Under the pieces are notes generated by a model, which saw only the letters and a list, made by a program, of their open reading frames with translations, did no database searches and had not been told where the DNA came from. 64,000 nt of DNA from Streptomyces sp. 378 (GTDB lineage Bacteria; Actinomycetota; Actinomycetes; Streptomycetales; Streptomycetaceae), in NCBI RefSeq assembly GCF_030124145.1, contig NZ_JASKMS010000001.1, positions 1 to 64,000 on the forward strand, written 5' to 3'. Each line of letters starts with the position of its first letter. Position 1 is the first letter of the stretch. The position numbers were made by a program, and so were the translations under genes. This document shows, one piece after another, positions 16,205 to 25,702 of the stretch.

Positions 16205-17614
16205 ATGGCTGCCCGTACGAAGACCACCAAGGACCGACCGTCCTACCGCTGCACCGAATGCGGCTGGCAGACGGCGAAGTGGCTCGGCCGCTGCCCCGAG
16301 TGCCAGGCCTGGGGGACGGTCGAGGAGTACGGCGCGCCCGCGGTGCGTACGACGGCACCGGGCCGGGTCACCACCTCCGCCCTGCCCATCGGCCAGGTGG
16401 ACGCCCGGCAGGCCACCGCCCGCCCCACCGGCGTGCCGGAGTTGGACCGCGTGCTCGGCGGCGGACTGGTGCCCGGCGCGGTGGTGCTGGTCGCGGGCGA
16501 ACCGGGCGTCGGCAAGTCGACGCTCCTGCTCGACGTGGCGGCCAAGTCCGCGAGCGACGAGCACCGCACGCTGTACGTCACGGGTGAGGAGTCGGCGAGC
16601 CAGGTCCGGCTGCGCGCCGACCGCATCGGCGCCATCGACGATCACCTGTACCTGGCGGCCGAGACGGATCTGGCGGCCGTGCTGGGCCACTTGGACGCGG
16701 TGAAGCCGTCGCTGCTGATCATGGACTCGGTGCAGACGGTGGCCTCCCCCGAGATCGACGGCGCGCCCGGCGGCATGGCCCAGGTGCGGGAGGTCGCGGG
16801 CGCGCTCATCCGGGCCTCCAAGGAACGCGGCATGTCCACCCTGCTGGTGGGCCACGTCACCAAGGACGGCGCGATCGCGGGCCCGCGCCTGCTGGAGCAC
16901 CTCGTGGACGTCGTGCTGTCCTTCGAGGGCGACCGGCACGCCCGCCTGCGTCTCGTGCGCGGCGTCAAGAACCGCTACGGCACCACCGACGAGGTCGGCT
17001 GCTTCGAGCTGCACGACGAGGGCATCACGGGCCTCGCCGACCCGAGCGGCCTCTTCCTGACCCGCCGGGCCGAACCCGTCCCGGGCACCTGCCTGACCGT
17101 CACCCTGGAGGGCCGCCGCCCCCTGGTCGCCGAGGTCCAGGCGCTCACGGTGGACTCGCAGATCCCCTCCCCGCGCCGCACGACCTCGGGCCTGGAGACC
17201 TCCCGCGTCTCGATGATGCTCGCGGTGCTGGAACAGCGCGGGCGGATCAGCGCCTTGGGCAAAAGGGACATCTACTCCGCGACAGTCGGCGGTGTGAAGC
17301 TCTCGGAGCCCGCCGCGGACCTGGCCGTCGCGCTCGCCCTGGCGAGCGCGGCGAGTGACACACCTCTCCCGAAGAATCTCGTCGCGATCGGCGAAGTGGG
17401 CCTCGCGGGCGAGGTGAGACGGGTCACCGGAGTGCAGCGCAGGCTGGCCGAAGCCCACCGTCTGGGGTTCACGCACGCGCTGGTCCCGGGCGACCCGGGC
17501 AAGGTCCCGGCGGGTATGAAGGTCCTGGAAGTCGCGGACATAGGGGACGCCCTGCGGGTCCTTCCCCGGTCCCGTCGCAGAGAGGCCCCACAGGACGAGG
17601 AGGGTCGCCGGTAG
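16205..17614 (+). CDS. radA: DNA repair protein RadA/Sms
   Basis: RecA-related ATPase that promotes branch migration and processing of recombination intermediates. The 469-residue protein has the N-terminal zinc finger C16xxC19...C30xxC33, Walker [10 protein letters not shown] (98-106), the RadA-specific KNRYG motif (255-259) and a C-terminal Lon-like domain (about 300-455). It is followed 80 bp later by disA, a linkage also seen in Bacillus and mycobacteria. The promoter resembles a DNA-damage-responsive type. The start is fixed by the promoter spacing and by the conserved first residues. Confidence 0.97.
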   Translation: MAARTKTTKDRPSYRCTECGWQTAKWLGRCPECQAWGTVEEYGAPAVRTTAPGRVTTSALPIGQVDARQATARPTGVPELDRVLGGGLVPGAVVLVAGEPGVGKSTLLLDVAAKSASDEHRTLYVTGEESASQVRLRADRIGAIDDHLYLAAETDLAAVLGHLDAVKPSLLIMDSVQTVASPEIDGAPGGMAQVREVAGALIRASKERGMSTLLVGHVTKDGAIAGPRLLEHLVDVVLSFEGDRHARLRLVRGVKNRYGTTDEVGCFELHDEGITGLADPSGLFLTRRAEPVPGTCLTVTLEGRRPLVAEVQALTVDSQIPSPRRTTSGLETSRVSMMLAVLEQRGRISALGKRDIYSATVGGVKLSEPAADLAVALALASAASDTPLPKNLVAIGEVGLAGEVRRVTGVQRRLAEAHRLGFTHALVPGDPGKVPAGMKVLEVADIGDALRVLPRSRRREAPQDEEGRR

Positions 17615-17694
17615 ACTTTGCCCTGGTCTCGCCCGTCCGTGCGAACCGAGCGCGCGACACGGGGGCGCCCAGGACCAGCGACCGGAGGAGTGCA

Positions 17695-18819
17695 GTGGCA
17701 GCCAACGACCGGGCATCTGCTCCCGGAAAATCCGGCGGGAGCGCCGGTACCGATGGCCTGATGCGCGCCTCGCTGAGCGCCGTGGCACCCGGCACCGCCC
17801 TGCGTGACGGCCTGGAGCGCGTGCTCCGCGGCAACACCGGCGGGCTCATCGTGCTCGGCTCCGACAAGACGGTCGAGGCGCTGTGCAGCGGCGGTTTCGT
17901 GCTGGACGTCGAGTTCACCGCGACCCGTCTGCGCGAGCTGTGCAAGCTGGACGGCGGCATCGTGCTGTCCTCGGACCTGTCGAAGATCCTGCGCGCGGGT
18001 GTGCAGCTGGTCCCGGACCCGACGATCCCGACGGAGGAGACCGGCACCCGGCACCGCACCGCGGACCGCGTCAGCAAGCAGGTCGGCTTCCCGGTCGTCT
18101 CGGTCTCCCAGTCGATGCGGCTGATCGCCCTGTACGTCGACGGCCAGCGCCGCGTCCTGGAGGACTCTGCGGCGATCCTGTCCCGCGCCAACCAGGCGCT
18201 CGCCACCCTGGAGCGCTACAAGCTGCGCCTCGACGAGGTCGCGGGCACATTGTCGGCGCTGGAGATCGAGGACCTGGTGACCGTCCGGGACGTCTCGGCG
18301 GTCGCCCAGCGCCTGGAGATGGTGCGCCGCATCGCCACGGAGATCGCCGAGTACGTGGTGGAGCTGGGCACGGACGGCCGGCTGCTGGCGCTTCAGCTCG
18401 ACGAGCTGATCGCGGGCGTGGAGCCCGAGCGCGAGCTGGTCGTGCGGGACTACGTCCCCGAACCCACGGCCAAGCGCTCCCGCACGGTCGACGAGGCCCT
18501 CGCCGAACTCGACGCCCTCACCCACGCCGAGCTGCTCGAAATGTCCACGGTGGCACGGGCGTTGGGCTACACCGGCGCGCCCGAGACGCTGGACTCGGCA
18601 GTGTCCCCGCGCGGCTTCCGCCTCCTCGCCAAGGTGCCCCGGCTCCCCGGCGCGATCATCGACCGCCTCGTCGAGCACTTCGGCGGGCTGCAGAAGCTGC
18701 TCGCCGCCAGCGTCGACGATCTGCAGACGGTGGACGGCGTGGGCGAGGCCCGGGCGCGCAGCGTCCGCGAGGGGCTGTCGCGGCTGGCGGAGTCGTCGAT
18801 CCTGGAGCGGTACGTCTGA
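17695..18819 (+). CDS. disA: DNA integrity scanning diadenylate cyclase DisA
   Basis: Makes the second messenger c-di-AMP from two ATP and scans DNA for branched structures. The 374-residue protein has the DAC domain with DGG at 86-88 (DGA-type) and RHR at 119-121, a helical linker, and a C-terminal helix-hairpin-helix DNA-binding region ([20 protein letters not shown], about residue 340). In Streptomyces c-di-AMP affects ion balance, development and resuscitation factors. The GTG start has a GGAGGAG site 5-10 nt upstream. Probably co-transcribed with radA; a strong hairpin follows. Confidence 0.97.
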   Translation: MAANDRASAPGKSGGSAGTDGLMRASLSAVAPGTALRDGLERVLRGNTGGLIVLGSDKTVEALCSGGFVLDVEFTATRLRELCKLDGGIVLSSDLSKILRAGVQLVPDPTIPTEETGTRHRTADRVSKQVGFPVVSVSQSMRLIALYVDGQRRVLEDSAAILSRANQALATLERYKLRLDEVAGTLSALEIEDLVTVRDVSAVAQRLEMVRRIATEIAEYVVELGTDGRLLALQLDELIAGVEPERELVVRDYVPEPTAKRSRTVDEALAELDALTHAELLEMSTVARALGYTGAPETLDSAVSPRGFRLLAKVPRLPGAIIDRLVEHFGGLQKLLAASVDDLQTVDGVGEARARSVREGLSRLAESSILERYV

Positions 18820-18848
18820 CGCGGACGGCCGACCCGGCTGGAACGGCT

Positions 18849-18880
18849 GAGGGCGGTACCCGGCAAGGGGTACCGCCCTC
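18849..18880. terminator. Hairpin terminator after disA
   Basis: A perfect 12-bp stem GAGGGCGGTACC (18849-18860) pairs with GGTACCGCCCTC (18869-18880) around an 8-nt loop, between disA and a convergent gene. GTACCGCCCT repeats again just after it. Confidence 0.8.
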
Positions 18881-18901
18881 GTACCGCCCTCCGGCCTTCT
18901 C

Positions 18902-19747
18902 CTAGTCGGCGGAGAGCACGAACGACGTCTGCACCTTCGCGAAGCCCGGGGCCTTGGCCTCCACCAGGTAGGTGCCCGCCTTGGCCGAACCCGCCGGAGG
19001 CGTCGCGCACTCGGGGACGCTCGGCTTGCGGTCCCACTTCACGGTGTAGGTGATGCCGCTGCCGGCGGCGACCCGGTACAGCTGGTGCGCGGCGGCCTTG
19101 GGGCAGTCCTCGGAGGACCAGTAGTCGTCGTCGCTGCTCGCCGGGGCGATGGTGAACACCGCGTTCTTCGGTCCGAGATCGATCTTGCAGTCGCTGCCGG
19201 AGATGTTCCGCGCGGTCAGCAGGAAGGTGGGCGTCTGCCCGGGGTCGTAGGTGTTGTGCCGGCTGCGCAGGCTGAACTTGACCGCACTCGCGGTGCAGTT
19301 GGGAAGGGTGGAACCGGCCGGCAGTGTGTCGCCCTCGGCGACGCCGCCCGCGGTGGTGCCGCTTCCCGAGCCGCCGGACCCCCCGGACCCGGCCGAGCCG
19401 GAACCGCCGCCGGAGCCGGAACCGTCTCCCGACCCGTTGCCCGAGCCGTCACCCGAACCGTCGCCGGACCCGGACGAGGAGCCGCCGGAACCGCCGCCGC
19501 CCGACTCCTCGCGTCCGCCGGGGGCTTGGCTGATGGCCGGTCCCGAACTCGACGGGCCGGGCGTGATGGAAGGCGCGGGATTCTTGCCGTTGGCGCCGTC
19601 GTCGCCGTCCTTGCCGCCCCCGCCGCCCATGGTCACGATCCAGGTGGTCAGCAACGCCAACAGGGCGACCACAGACACCAGTACGACCCTCCGACGCCAG
19701 TAGATGGAGGAGGGAAGCGGCCCGACCGGATTGCGCAGAGATCCCAC
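18902..19747 (-). CDS. Single-TM membrane/secreted protein with Gly/Ser linker
   Basis: A 281-residue protein. After a short cytoplasmic N-terminus comes one hydrophobic span (YWRRRVVLVSVVALLALLTTW, cut near residues 14-35). A long low-complexity Gly/Ser/Asp linker (about residues 70-130) with repeated GSGDGSG-type units leads to a C-terminal beta-rich domain (about 150-281). That domain has four cysteines that could form two disulfides and resembles a small extracellular Ig-like fold (DUF4232-like in style). Function unknown. GTG 19747 is chosen as start with AAGG about 11 nt upstream. Convergent with disA. Confidence 0.78.
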   Translation of the reverse strand: MGSLRNPVGPLPSSIYWRRRVVLVSVVALLALLTTWIVTMGGGGGKDGDDGANGKNPAPSITPGPSSSGPAISQAPGGREESGGGGSGGSSSGSGDGSGDGSGNGSGDGSGSGGGSGSAGSGGSGGSGSGTTAGGVAEGDTLPAGSTLPNCTASAVKFSLRSRHNTYDPGQTPTFLLTARNISGSDCKIDLGPKNAVFTIAPASSDDDYWSSEDCPKAAAHQLYRVAAGSGITYTVKWDRKPSVPECATPPAGSAKAGTYLVEAKAPGFAKVQTSFVLSAD

Positions 19748-20323
19748 GGCGCAAACCTTACGAGAGATCGGCGCGTTCACCCGTCCCACCCGCCGCTCGG
19801 GGCCACAACTTTTCCGGATCATCATTCCGGAAATCGCCTCCCCACCCCTGCCTTTCGTCGGGTGCGGGAGGAGATGATCACACAGGGCGACGATGTCGCC
19901 CTGTCGCCTACCGTCCGTGACGATGAGCTTGGAAGGCATCGCACGGGACATGGGCAGCGGTCGAACTGCTCTCCGGCGCTGATGCGGCGCCATTTCCTCC
20001 GCACGAGACGCCCGTGCGCCGACGAGCCGGGCCGCACGGCGCACCGCCGGCCCGAGACGCCCGCGCGCCCCCGGCCGGCACCTGGCCGGAACGCGCGCCC
20101 GGCATCGCAGCCGGCTGAAGCGGCCTGCCTCGCCGGGCAGTTCAGGATGGAGCCGGGTGAACGGCCGTCCGTGGGAGGGCCATTGGGGAGGACGAAGGAG
20201 GCCGAAGCGGCGCTCCTTCACGATCAACCGCTCGAACGGAGACCTCCCGATCGTCGGGGCACCGCCTCGGCGGGGTGGCGGAGTGCCCGATTCGGCACCT
20301 CTGCGTGGCACCATCGAAGGGCC
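19748..20323. other. 576-bp intergenic region with two inverted repeats
   Basis: No convincing gene. Two palindromes are visible: TTTCCGG-N9-CCGGAAA (19811-19833), which lies in the promoter area of the minus-strand membrane gene, and a 10-bp stem ACAGGGCGAC (19882-19891) with GTCGCCCTGT (19895-19904) around a 3-nt loop. A 19-codon frame at about 19923 reads MSLEGIARDMGSGRTALRR, but it lacks an SD and is too short to trust. The rest before mutY looks unstructured. Confidence 0.5.
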
Positions 20324-21265
20324 ATGACTGCTCCCACGAAGCCCCCGCACCCCGCCGTCCCCTCCGCCGCCGCGCCCTCCGGCCCGCCCCTCGGAGAGAA
20401 CCTGCACTCCCCCGTCATCGACTGGTTCGGCGACCACGCCCGCGACCTGCCGTGGCGGCGCCCCGAAGCCGGGGCATGGGGGGTGATGGTCAGCGAGTTC
20501 ATGCTGCAGCAGACGCCGGTGAGCCGCGTCCTGCCCGTCTACGAGCAGTGGCTGGCGCGCTGGCCGCGCCCCGCCGACCTGGCCAAGGAGGCGCCCGGCG
20601 AGGCCGTCCGCGCCTGGGGCCGGCTCGGCTACCCGCGCCGCGCGCTGCGGCTGCACGGCGCCGCCGTCGCCATAACGGAACGGCACGGCGGTGACGTACC
20701 GGCCGACCACGCGCAGCTGCTGGCGCTGCCCGGCATCGGCGAGTACACGGCCGCCGCCGTCGCCTCCTTCGCCTACGGGCAGCGGCACCCGGTGCTGGAC
20801 ACCAACGTGCGCCGGGTCTTCGCCCGCGCCGTCACCGGCGTGCAGTACCCGCCGAACGCGACCACCGCCGCCGAGCGCAAGCTGGCCCGCGCGCTGCTGC
20901 CCGAGGACGAGCCGACCGCCGCCCGCTGGGCCGCCGCCTCCATGGAGCTGGGCGCGCTGGTGTGCACGGCGAAGAGCGAGTCGTGCCACCGCTGCCCGAT
21001 CGCCGCGCAGTGCGCGTGGCGGCTGGCGGGCAAGCCGGCGCACGACGGTCCGCCGCGCCGCGGGCAGACCTACGCGGGCACCGACCGGCAGGTGCGCGGG
21101 CGGCTGCTCGCCGTGCTGCGGGAGGCGCACGGGGCCGTTCCGCAGGCGGCCCTGGACCGGGTGTGGCACGAGCCGGTGCAGCGGGCCCGCGCGTTGGACG
21201 GCCTCGTCGCCGACGGTCTGGTGGAGCCGCTGGAGGACGGTTCGTACCGCCTGCCGCTGACCTGA
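20324..21265 (+). CDS. mutY: A/G-specific adenine glycosylase
   Basis: Base-excision repair enzyme removing adenine mispaired with 8-oxoguanine. The 313-residue protein has the helix-hairpin-helix LLALPGIGEYTAAAVASFA (about residues 128-146), the catalytic Asp in VLDTNVRRVFAR, the substrate motif MLQQTPVSRV and the Fe-S cluster cysteines CTAKSESCHRCPIAAQC (C-x6-C-x2-C-x5-C). The C-terminal MutT-like domain is reduced compared with E. coli, as in other actinobacteria. ATG 20324 starts just upstream of the conserved fold. Confidence 0.96.
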   Translation: MTAPTKPPHPAVPSAAAPSGPPLGENLHSPVIDWFGDHARDLPWRRPEAGAWGVMVSEFMLQQTPVSRVLPVYEQWLARWPRPADLAKEAPGEAVRAWGRLGYPRRALRLHGAAVAITERHGGDVPADHAQLLALPGIGEYTAAAVASFAYGQRHPVLDTNVRRVFARAVTGVQYPPNATTAAERKLARALLPEDEPTAARWAAASMELGALVCTAKSESCHRCPIAAQCAWRLAGKPAHDGPPRRGQTYAGTDRQVRGRLLAVLREAHGAVPQAALDRVWHEPVQRARALDGLVADGLVEPLEDGSYRLPLT

Positions 21266-21549
21266 CGCACCTGAGGGTCACAGCGGCGGATCGCCGACCG
21301 TCACAGAACTCAGGGTGGACAAACCGCCCTGAATCAGACCCAAGACCCCCACCTCCTTATCCCGTTCCGACTTCCGTTACACAACCGACGGACAGCCGAG
21401 CGCTGGCCGCAGGCTGCTTCGGACAGCGCCGTGACAACGCCTCCGTACCTTCAATCGCGTTCCCGGAAGACACGGGACGACGGAAGACCACAGGCAGTGC
21501 ACGGGCGGCGGGGAGCCGGCCCGAACGGGGAAACGGGAGGCGGTTCACC

Positions 21550-22089
21550 ATGGCGCAGGGCGAGGTGCTCGAGTTCGAGGAGTACGTCCGCACCCGGCAG
21601 GACGCGCTGCTGCGCAGTGCCCGCCGCCTGGTCCCGGACCCGACCGATGCGCAGGACCTGCTCCAGACGGCGCTGGTACGGACGTACGGCCGCTGGGAGA
21701 CCATCGAGGACAAGCGGCTGGCCGACGCCTACCTGCGCCGGGTGATGATCAACACCCGCACGGAGTGGTGGCGGGCGCGGAAGCTGGACGAGGTCCCGAC
21801 CGAGCAGCTCCCGGACGCCTCGGTCGACGACGCCACCGAGCAGCACGCGGACCGCGCCCTGCTGATGGACATCCTGAAGGTGCTCGCCCCGAAGCAGCGC
21901 AGTGTCGTGGTGCTGCGACACTGGGAGCAGATGTCCACGGAGGAGACGGCCGCCGCCCTCGGCATGTCGGCCGGAACGGTCAAGAGCACGCTGCACCGGG
22001 CGCTCGCCCGGCTCCGCGAGGAGCTGGAGTCCCGCGATCTGGACGCACGCGCGCTGGAGCGTGAGGAGCGGGAGCGGTGCGCGGCCTGA
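21550..22089 (+). CDS. sigE: ECF sigma factor SigE (cell envelope stress)
   Basis: A 179-residue extracytoplasmic-function sigma factor. Region 2 spans about residues 8-75 (DAQDLLQTALVRTYGRWETI, then RRVMINTRTEWWR). Region 4 spans about 110-165 with the helix-turn-helix MSTEETAAALGMSAGTVKS. In S. coelicolor SigE has no anti-sigma factor and is controlled at transcription by CseB/CseC in response to cell-wall damage; its regulon covers wall and membrane repair. The gene order sigE-cseA-cseB-cseC is intact here. The 284-bp upstream region holds the expected CseB-dependent promoter, which I could not place with certainty. Confidence 0.96.
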   Translation: MAQGEVLEFEEYVRTRQDALLRSARRLVPDPTDAQDLLQTALVRTYGRWETIEDKRLADAYLRRVMINTRTEWWRARKLDEVPTEQLPDASVDDATEQHADRALLMDILKVLAPKQRSVVVLRHWEQMSTEETAAALGMSAGTVKSTLHRALARLREELESRDLDARALEREERERCAA

Positions 22090-22727
22090 CCGGCGAGGGT
22101 TCTGCGCGAACCCGGGGCGGTATCCAGGCGGTGGGCGCGGCACTGGCCGTGCCCACCGCCCTCGCCCTTTTGGTGTCCGGGTGCGGTGCCGGCGGGACCG
22201 GTGCCCGAGACGAGGGCCCGGCGCACGCCGACTCGGTGGCGGGTGCCGCCACCGCTTCCGCGGCTCCGTCGAAGACGCCTGACACCGTGAACGCGGTCAA
22301 GCTCGTCAAGGACGACCCGAAGGTCGCGCCCGAGGTGAAGCGCGAGCTGAAGCCCTGCGTCGCCGACGAGTACCCGGTCGACGTCTCCTACGGCAACCTG
22401 ACCGGCGGCTCCGCGGACGACGTCGTCGTCAATGTGCTGACCTGCGGTGACGCGGTGGGTGTGGGCAGTTACGTGTATCACGAGCAGGACGGCTCGTACG
22501 AGAATGTGTTCAAGGCCGAGGAGCCGCCCGTCTACGCGGAGATCGACCGCGGCGACCTGGTCGTGACCAAGCAGGTGTACGAGAAGGGCGACCCGGTGTC
22601 GAGCCCCTCCGGGGAGAACGTGATCACGTACAGATGGGCCGCCGGCCGCTTCGCGGAGAAGTACCGCACACACAACGACTACGGGAAGGTCGTCGGCGAC
22701 AGCCCGACGCCGGCGCCCCCGAGCTGA
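22077..22727 (+). CDS. cseA: Lipoprotein CseA, negative modulator of SigE system
   Basis: A 216-residue predicted lipoprotein overlapping the end of sigE by 13 bp (GTG start). The signal peptide has a hydrophobic core up to residue 32 and lipobox VSGC with Cys36. The mature part is Gly/Ala/Ser-rich at first, then a compact domain with paired cysteines (KPCVADEY, VLTCGDAV). In S. coelicolor CseA sits outside the membrane and dampens CseC signalling. A 6-bp hairpin GGGTTC/GAACCC (22097-22113) lies right after sigE and could be the partial terminator that limits read-through to cse genes. Confidence 0.92.
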   Translation: MRGLTGEGSARTRGGIQAVGAALAVPTALALLVSGCGAGGTGARDEGPAHADSVAGAATASAAPSKTPDTVNAVKLVKDDPKVAPEVKRELKPCVADEYPVDVSYGNLTGGSADDVVVNVLTCGDAVGVGSYVYHEQDGSYENVFKAEEPPVYAEIDRGDLVVTKQVYEKGDPVSSPSGENVITYRWAAGRFAEKYRTHNDYGKVVGDSPTPAPPS

Positions 22728-22857
22728 CGTGGGCGGAAGGCCGCGTGAACCGATCGGGCCGCTCGGACCGATCTCTCGGTGAACGCATCGTACGAACCGT
22801 GCGTCCCCACAGGGAGAACGCACTCCCCACGGACCACGAAGGACTGAGAGCACCGGG

Positions 22858-23559
22858 ATGGCAGACCAGACCCACGTCCTGTTCGTCGAGGACGACGACG
22901 TCATCCGCGAGGCCACGCAGCTCGCCCTGGAACGGGACGGCTTCGTGGTCACCGCCATGCCCGACGGGCTGTCGGGCCTGGAGGCGTTCCGGGCGGACCG
23001 CCCCGACATCGCGCTGCTGGACGTCATGGTGCCCGGCCTCGACGGGGTCAGCCTGTGCCGCCGCATCCGGGACGAGTCGACCGTCCCGGTCATCATGCTG
23101 TCGGCGCGGGCCGACTCCATCGACGTCGTACTGGGCCTGGAGGCGGGCGCCGACGACTACGTGACCAAACCGTTCGACGGGGCGGTGCTGGTCGCCCGGA
23201 TCCGTGCGGTGCTGCGTCGCTTCGGGCACGCGGGCGGCGGCCGGGGCGAGGAGCCGGACGCCCCGACGAGCGGCGGAACGCTGGCCTTCGGGGACCTGGA
23301 GGTCGACACCGAGGGCATGGAGGTGCGCCGCGCCGGTCAGCCGGTGGCGCTGACACCGACCGAGATGCGGCTGCTGCTGGAGTTCTCCTCCGCGCCGGGC
23401 ACGGTGCTCTCCCGCGACAAGCTGCTGGAGCGGGTCTGGGACTACGGCTGGGGCGGGGACACCCGCGTGGTCGACGTGCACGTGCAGCGGCTGCGGCAGA
23501 AGATCGGCCAGGACCGGATCGAGACGGTCCGTGGCTTCGGCTACAAGTTGAAGGCCTAG
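22858..23559 (+). CDS. cseB: Response regulator CseB (OmpR family)
   Basis: A 233-residue response regulator. The receiver domain (residues 5-120) has the acidic pocket EDDD 11-14, phospho-acceptor D55, S82 and K104. The C-terminal winged helix is of OmpR/PhoB type (about 140-232). When phosphorylated by CseC it activates the sigE promoter. It follows cseA by 130 bp and precedes cseC by 8 bp. Confidence 0.96.
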   Translation: MADQTHVLFVEDDDVIREATQLALERDGFVVTAMPDGLSGLEAFRADRPDIALLDVMVPGLDGVSLCRRIRDESTVPVIMLSARADSIDVVLGLEAGADDYVTKPFDGAVLVARIRAVLRRFGHAGGGRGEEPDAPTSGGTLAFGDLEVDTEGMEVRRAGQPVALTPTEMRLLLEFSSAPGTVLSRDKLLERVWDYGWGGDTRVVDVHVQRLRQKIGQDRIETVRGFGYKLKA

Positions 23560-23567
23560 GCAGGGGT

Positions 23568-24917
23568 ATGAGGGGGCACTTCCGGCGCCTGGTCGCCGCG
23601 GGCTTGGAGCGGGCGGGCATCCGCACCGGCCTCAGATGGAAGCTGAGCGCGGCCATCGCTCTGGTCGGGGCGCTGGTGGCGATCGCACTGAGCCTGGTCG
23701 TGCACAACGCCGCCCGGGTCTCGATGCTGGACAACGCGCGGGACCTCGCCGACGAACGCATCATGATCGCCCAGCGCAACTTCGAGCTGTCGGGGCGGAT
23801 GAACTTCCCCAACACCAAGATCAATGACCCGGACCTGCCGCAGGCGCTGCGGGACCGGGTCGAGGCGGGGCAGCGGGCGACCTACGTGGCCGACCGGCCG
23901 GGTGACGTGCCCGACATATGGGCCGCCGTGCCGCTGAAGAACGGCCAGGTGATGTCCCTGCACTCGGGCTTCACCGACCGCAGCTCGGACATCCTCCAGG
24001 ACCTGGACCAGGCCCTGCTGATCGGGTCCATCGCCGTCGTCCTCGGCGGAAGCGCCCTCGGGGTGCTCATCGGCGGGCATCTCTCACGGCGGCTGCGCAA
24101 GGCGGCCGTCGCGGCCAACCAGCTGGCGGGCGGCGAGACGGACGTGCGCGTGCGGGACGCCATGGGCGGGGTCGTGCGGGACGAGACGGACGACCTGGCG
24201 AGCGCGGTGGACGCCATGGCGGACGCGCTGCGGCAGCGCATCGAGGCCGAGCGGCGGGTCACCGCCGACATCGCGCACGAGCTGCGCACCCCGGTGACCG
24301 GACTGCTGACCGCCGCCGAGCTGCTGCCGCCCGGACGCCCGACCGAGCTGGTGCTGGACCGGGCGAAGGCCATGCGCACACTGGTCGAGGACGTGCTGGA
24401 GGTGGCCCGCCTCGACGGGGCCTCCGAGCGGGCGGAGCTGCAGGACATCATGCTCGGGGAGTTCGTCGCCCGGCGGGTGGCGGCCAAGGATCCGGCCGTC
24501 AAGGTGCGGATCGTGCACGAGTCGGAAGTCACCACCGACCCGCGCCGCCTGGAGCGCGTGCTGTTCAACCTGCTGGCCAACGCGGCCCGGCACGGCAAGC
24601 CGCCCATCGAGGTCAGCGTCGAGGGCCGGGTCATCCGGGTGCGCGACCACGGCCCGGGCTTCCCCGAGGACCTGCTCGCCGACGGGCCGAGCCGCTTCCG
24701 CACCGGCAGCAAGGACCGCGCCGGACACGGCCACGGACTCGGCCTGACCATCGCGGCCGGGCAGGCCCGGGTGCTGGGCGCCCGGCTGACCTTCCGCAAC
24801 GTCCGCACCCCGGGCACACCGGAACATCTGCCGGCCGAGGGGGCGGTCGCCGTGCTGTGGCTGCCGGAGCACGCGCCGACGAACACCGGGAGCTATCCGA
24901 TGCTGCCGGGGTCCTAG
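23568..24917 (+). CDS. cseC: Sensor histidine kinase CseC
   Basis: A 449-residue sensor kinase. Two membrane spans (about residues 26-46 and 149-170) flank an extracytoplasmic sensor of roughly 100 residues. HAMP follows (172-225), then the H-box AHELRTP with phospho-His H237, N-box NLLANAARHG (334-343), G1 DHGPGF (360-365) and G2 GHGHGLGL (386-393). It senses envelope damage such as that caused by glycopeptides and beta-lactams in S. coelicolor and phosphorylates CseB. ATG 23568 is 8 bp after cseB with a GGGG run as weak SD. Confidence 0.96.
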   Translation: MRGHFRRLVAAGLERAGIRTGLRWKLSAAIALVGALVAIALSLVVHNAARVSMLDNARDLADERIMIAQRNFELSGRMNFPNTKINDPDLPQALRDRVEAGQRATYVADRPGDVPDIWAAVPLKNGQVMSLHSGFTDRSSDILQDLDQALLIGSIAVVLGGSALGVLIGGHLSRRLRKAAVAANQLAGGETDVRVRDAMGGVVRDETDDLASAVDAMADALRQRIEAERRVTADIAHELRTPVTGLLTAAELLPPGRPTELVLDRAKAMRTLVEDVLEVARLDGASERAELQDIMLGEFVARRVAAKDPAVKVRIVHESEVTTDPRRLERVLFNLLANAARHGKPPIEVSVEGRVIRVRDHGPGFPEDLLADGPSRFRTGSKDRAGHGHGLGLTIAAGQARVLGARLTFRNVRTPGTPEHLPAEGAVAVLWLPEHAPTNTGSYPMLPGS

Positions 24918-24946
24918 GGCCGCGGCGGGCAGCGTTTGTCCACGGA

Positions 24947-25174
24947 GGAGCGGCGTCCGGTGCGTACGTGCCTGCCGCGGCACCAGGCCCCTTCTGATGG
25001 ATCTCCGTGGGAGAAGGAGCGGCGTCCGGTGCGTGCTCTGGGGGTCCCCCTGCTCGAAGAGCTTGGGGGAGTGCCGGCCGGAAGTCCACGCACTGGACGT
25101 ACTTGGGCCATCGGCTGGTGCGGCGAGAGGGCGTGCCGGGCGTCCGACGGGGCGAACGTTGCCTGCCGCGGCAC
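24947..25174. repeat. Intergenic repeat cluster with hairpin
   Basis: The 273-bp space after cseC has no gene but contains repeats. GGAGCGGCGTCCGGTGCGT occurs at 24947-24965 and 25016-25034. TGCCTGCCGCGGCAC occurs at 24969-24983 and 25160-25174. A hairpin TCCCCC..GCTC-GAA-GAGC..GGGGGA (25045-25070) belongs to a dispersed palindromic motif I have seen in Streptomyces intergenic DNA. These could act as terminators for cseC or be short mobile repeats. Confidence 0.65.
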
Positions 25175-25190
25175 TGGACCGCCGGTCGTT

Positions 25191-25637
25191 TCAGCAGGTC
25201 CAGTCCTGGTCCATGTCGAGGCCGCCCTCGCGGGGCTGGGTGAAGGAGAACCAGTTTCCGGAGTCGTCGCGGAACAGCGCCTCCGTGCCGTACGGGCGCT
25301 CCTGCGGCTCCTGGAGGAACTCCACGCCCCGGTCCTTGAGCTTCTGGTAGTCGCCGTGGATGTCGTCGGTGGTCAGCACGCCCGCGCCGAGCGCGCCCTT
25401 CGTCACCAGCTTGCGGAGCATCTCGGCGGACTCGGGGTCCATCGCGGGTCCGCCGGGCACCATCAGCGTCAGCTCGACCTCGGGCTGGTTCGGCGAGCCG
25501 ACCGTGAGCCAGCGCATGCCGCCCTCGCCCATGGTCATGTCCGTACGGACCTCCAGGCCCAGTTTCTCCGTGTAGAACTCCTTGGCCCGGTCCTGGTCGA
25601 GGACCCAGACGGTCGAGATGGCGAGACCTTTGATCAT
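25191..25637 (-). CDS. VOC (glyoxalase/bleomycin-resistance-like) family protein
   Basis: A 148-residue vicinal-oxygen-chelate protein with the usual beta-alpha-beta-beta-beta repeat: ISTVWVLDQDRAKEFYTEKLGL at the N-terminus and GVEFLQEPQERPYGTEALFRDDSGNWFSF near the end. The ligand positions typical of metal-binding members (Glu/His) are only partly obvious. The substrate is unknown. ATG 25637 has an AGGAG site. It follows the AraC regulator by 65 bp on the same strand, so the two probably form an operon. Confidence 0.88.
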   Translation of the reverse strand: MIKGLAISTVWVLDQDRAKEFYTEKLGLEVRTDMTMGEGGMRWLTVGSPNQPEVELTLMVPGGPAMDPESAEMLRKLVTKGALGAGVLTTDDIHGDYQKLKDRGVEFLQEPQERPYGTEALFRDDSGNWFSFTQPREGGLDMDQDWTC

Positions 25638-25702
25638 GGCGTGCTCCTGCTCTGGCTTCGCGGCCGGTTGTGCCTGCCCTGCCACGGTAGGCAGCGGGGG
25701 TG

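Noticed and set aside
19923..19982. 19-codon frame MSLEGIARDMGSGRTALRR
   Set aside because: Too short, no ribosome-binding site, no family; kept only as a note in the spacer entry.
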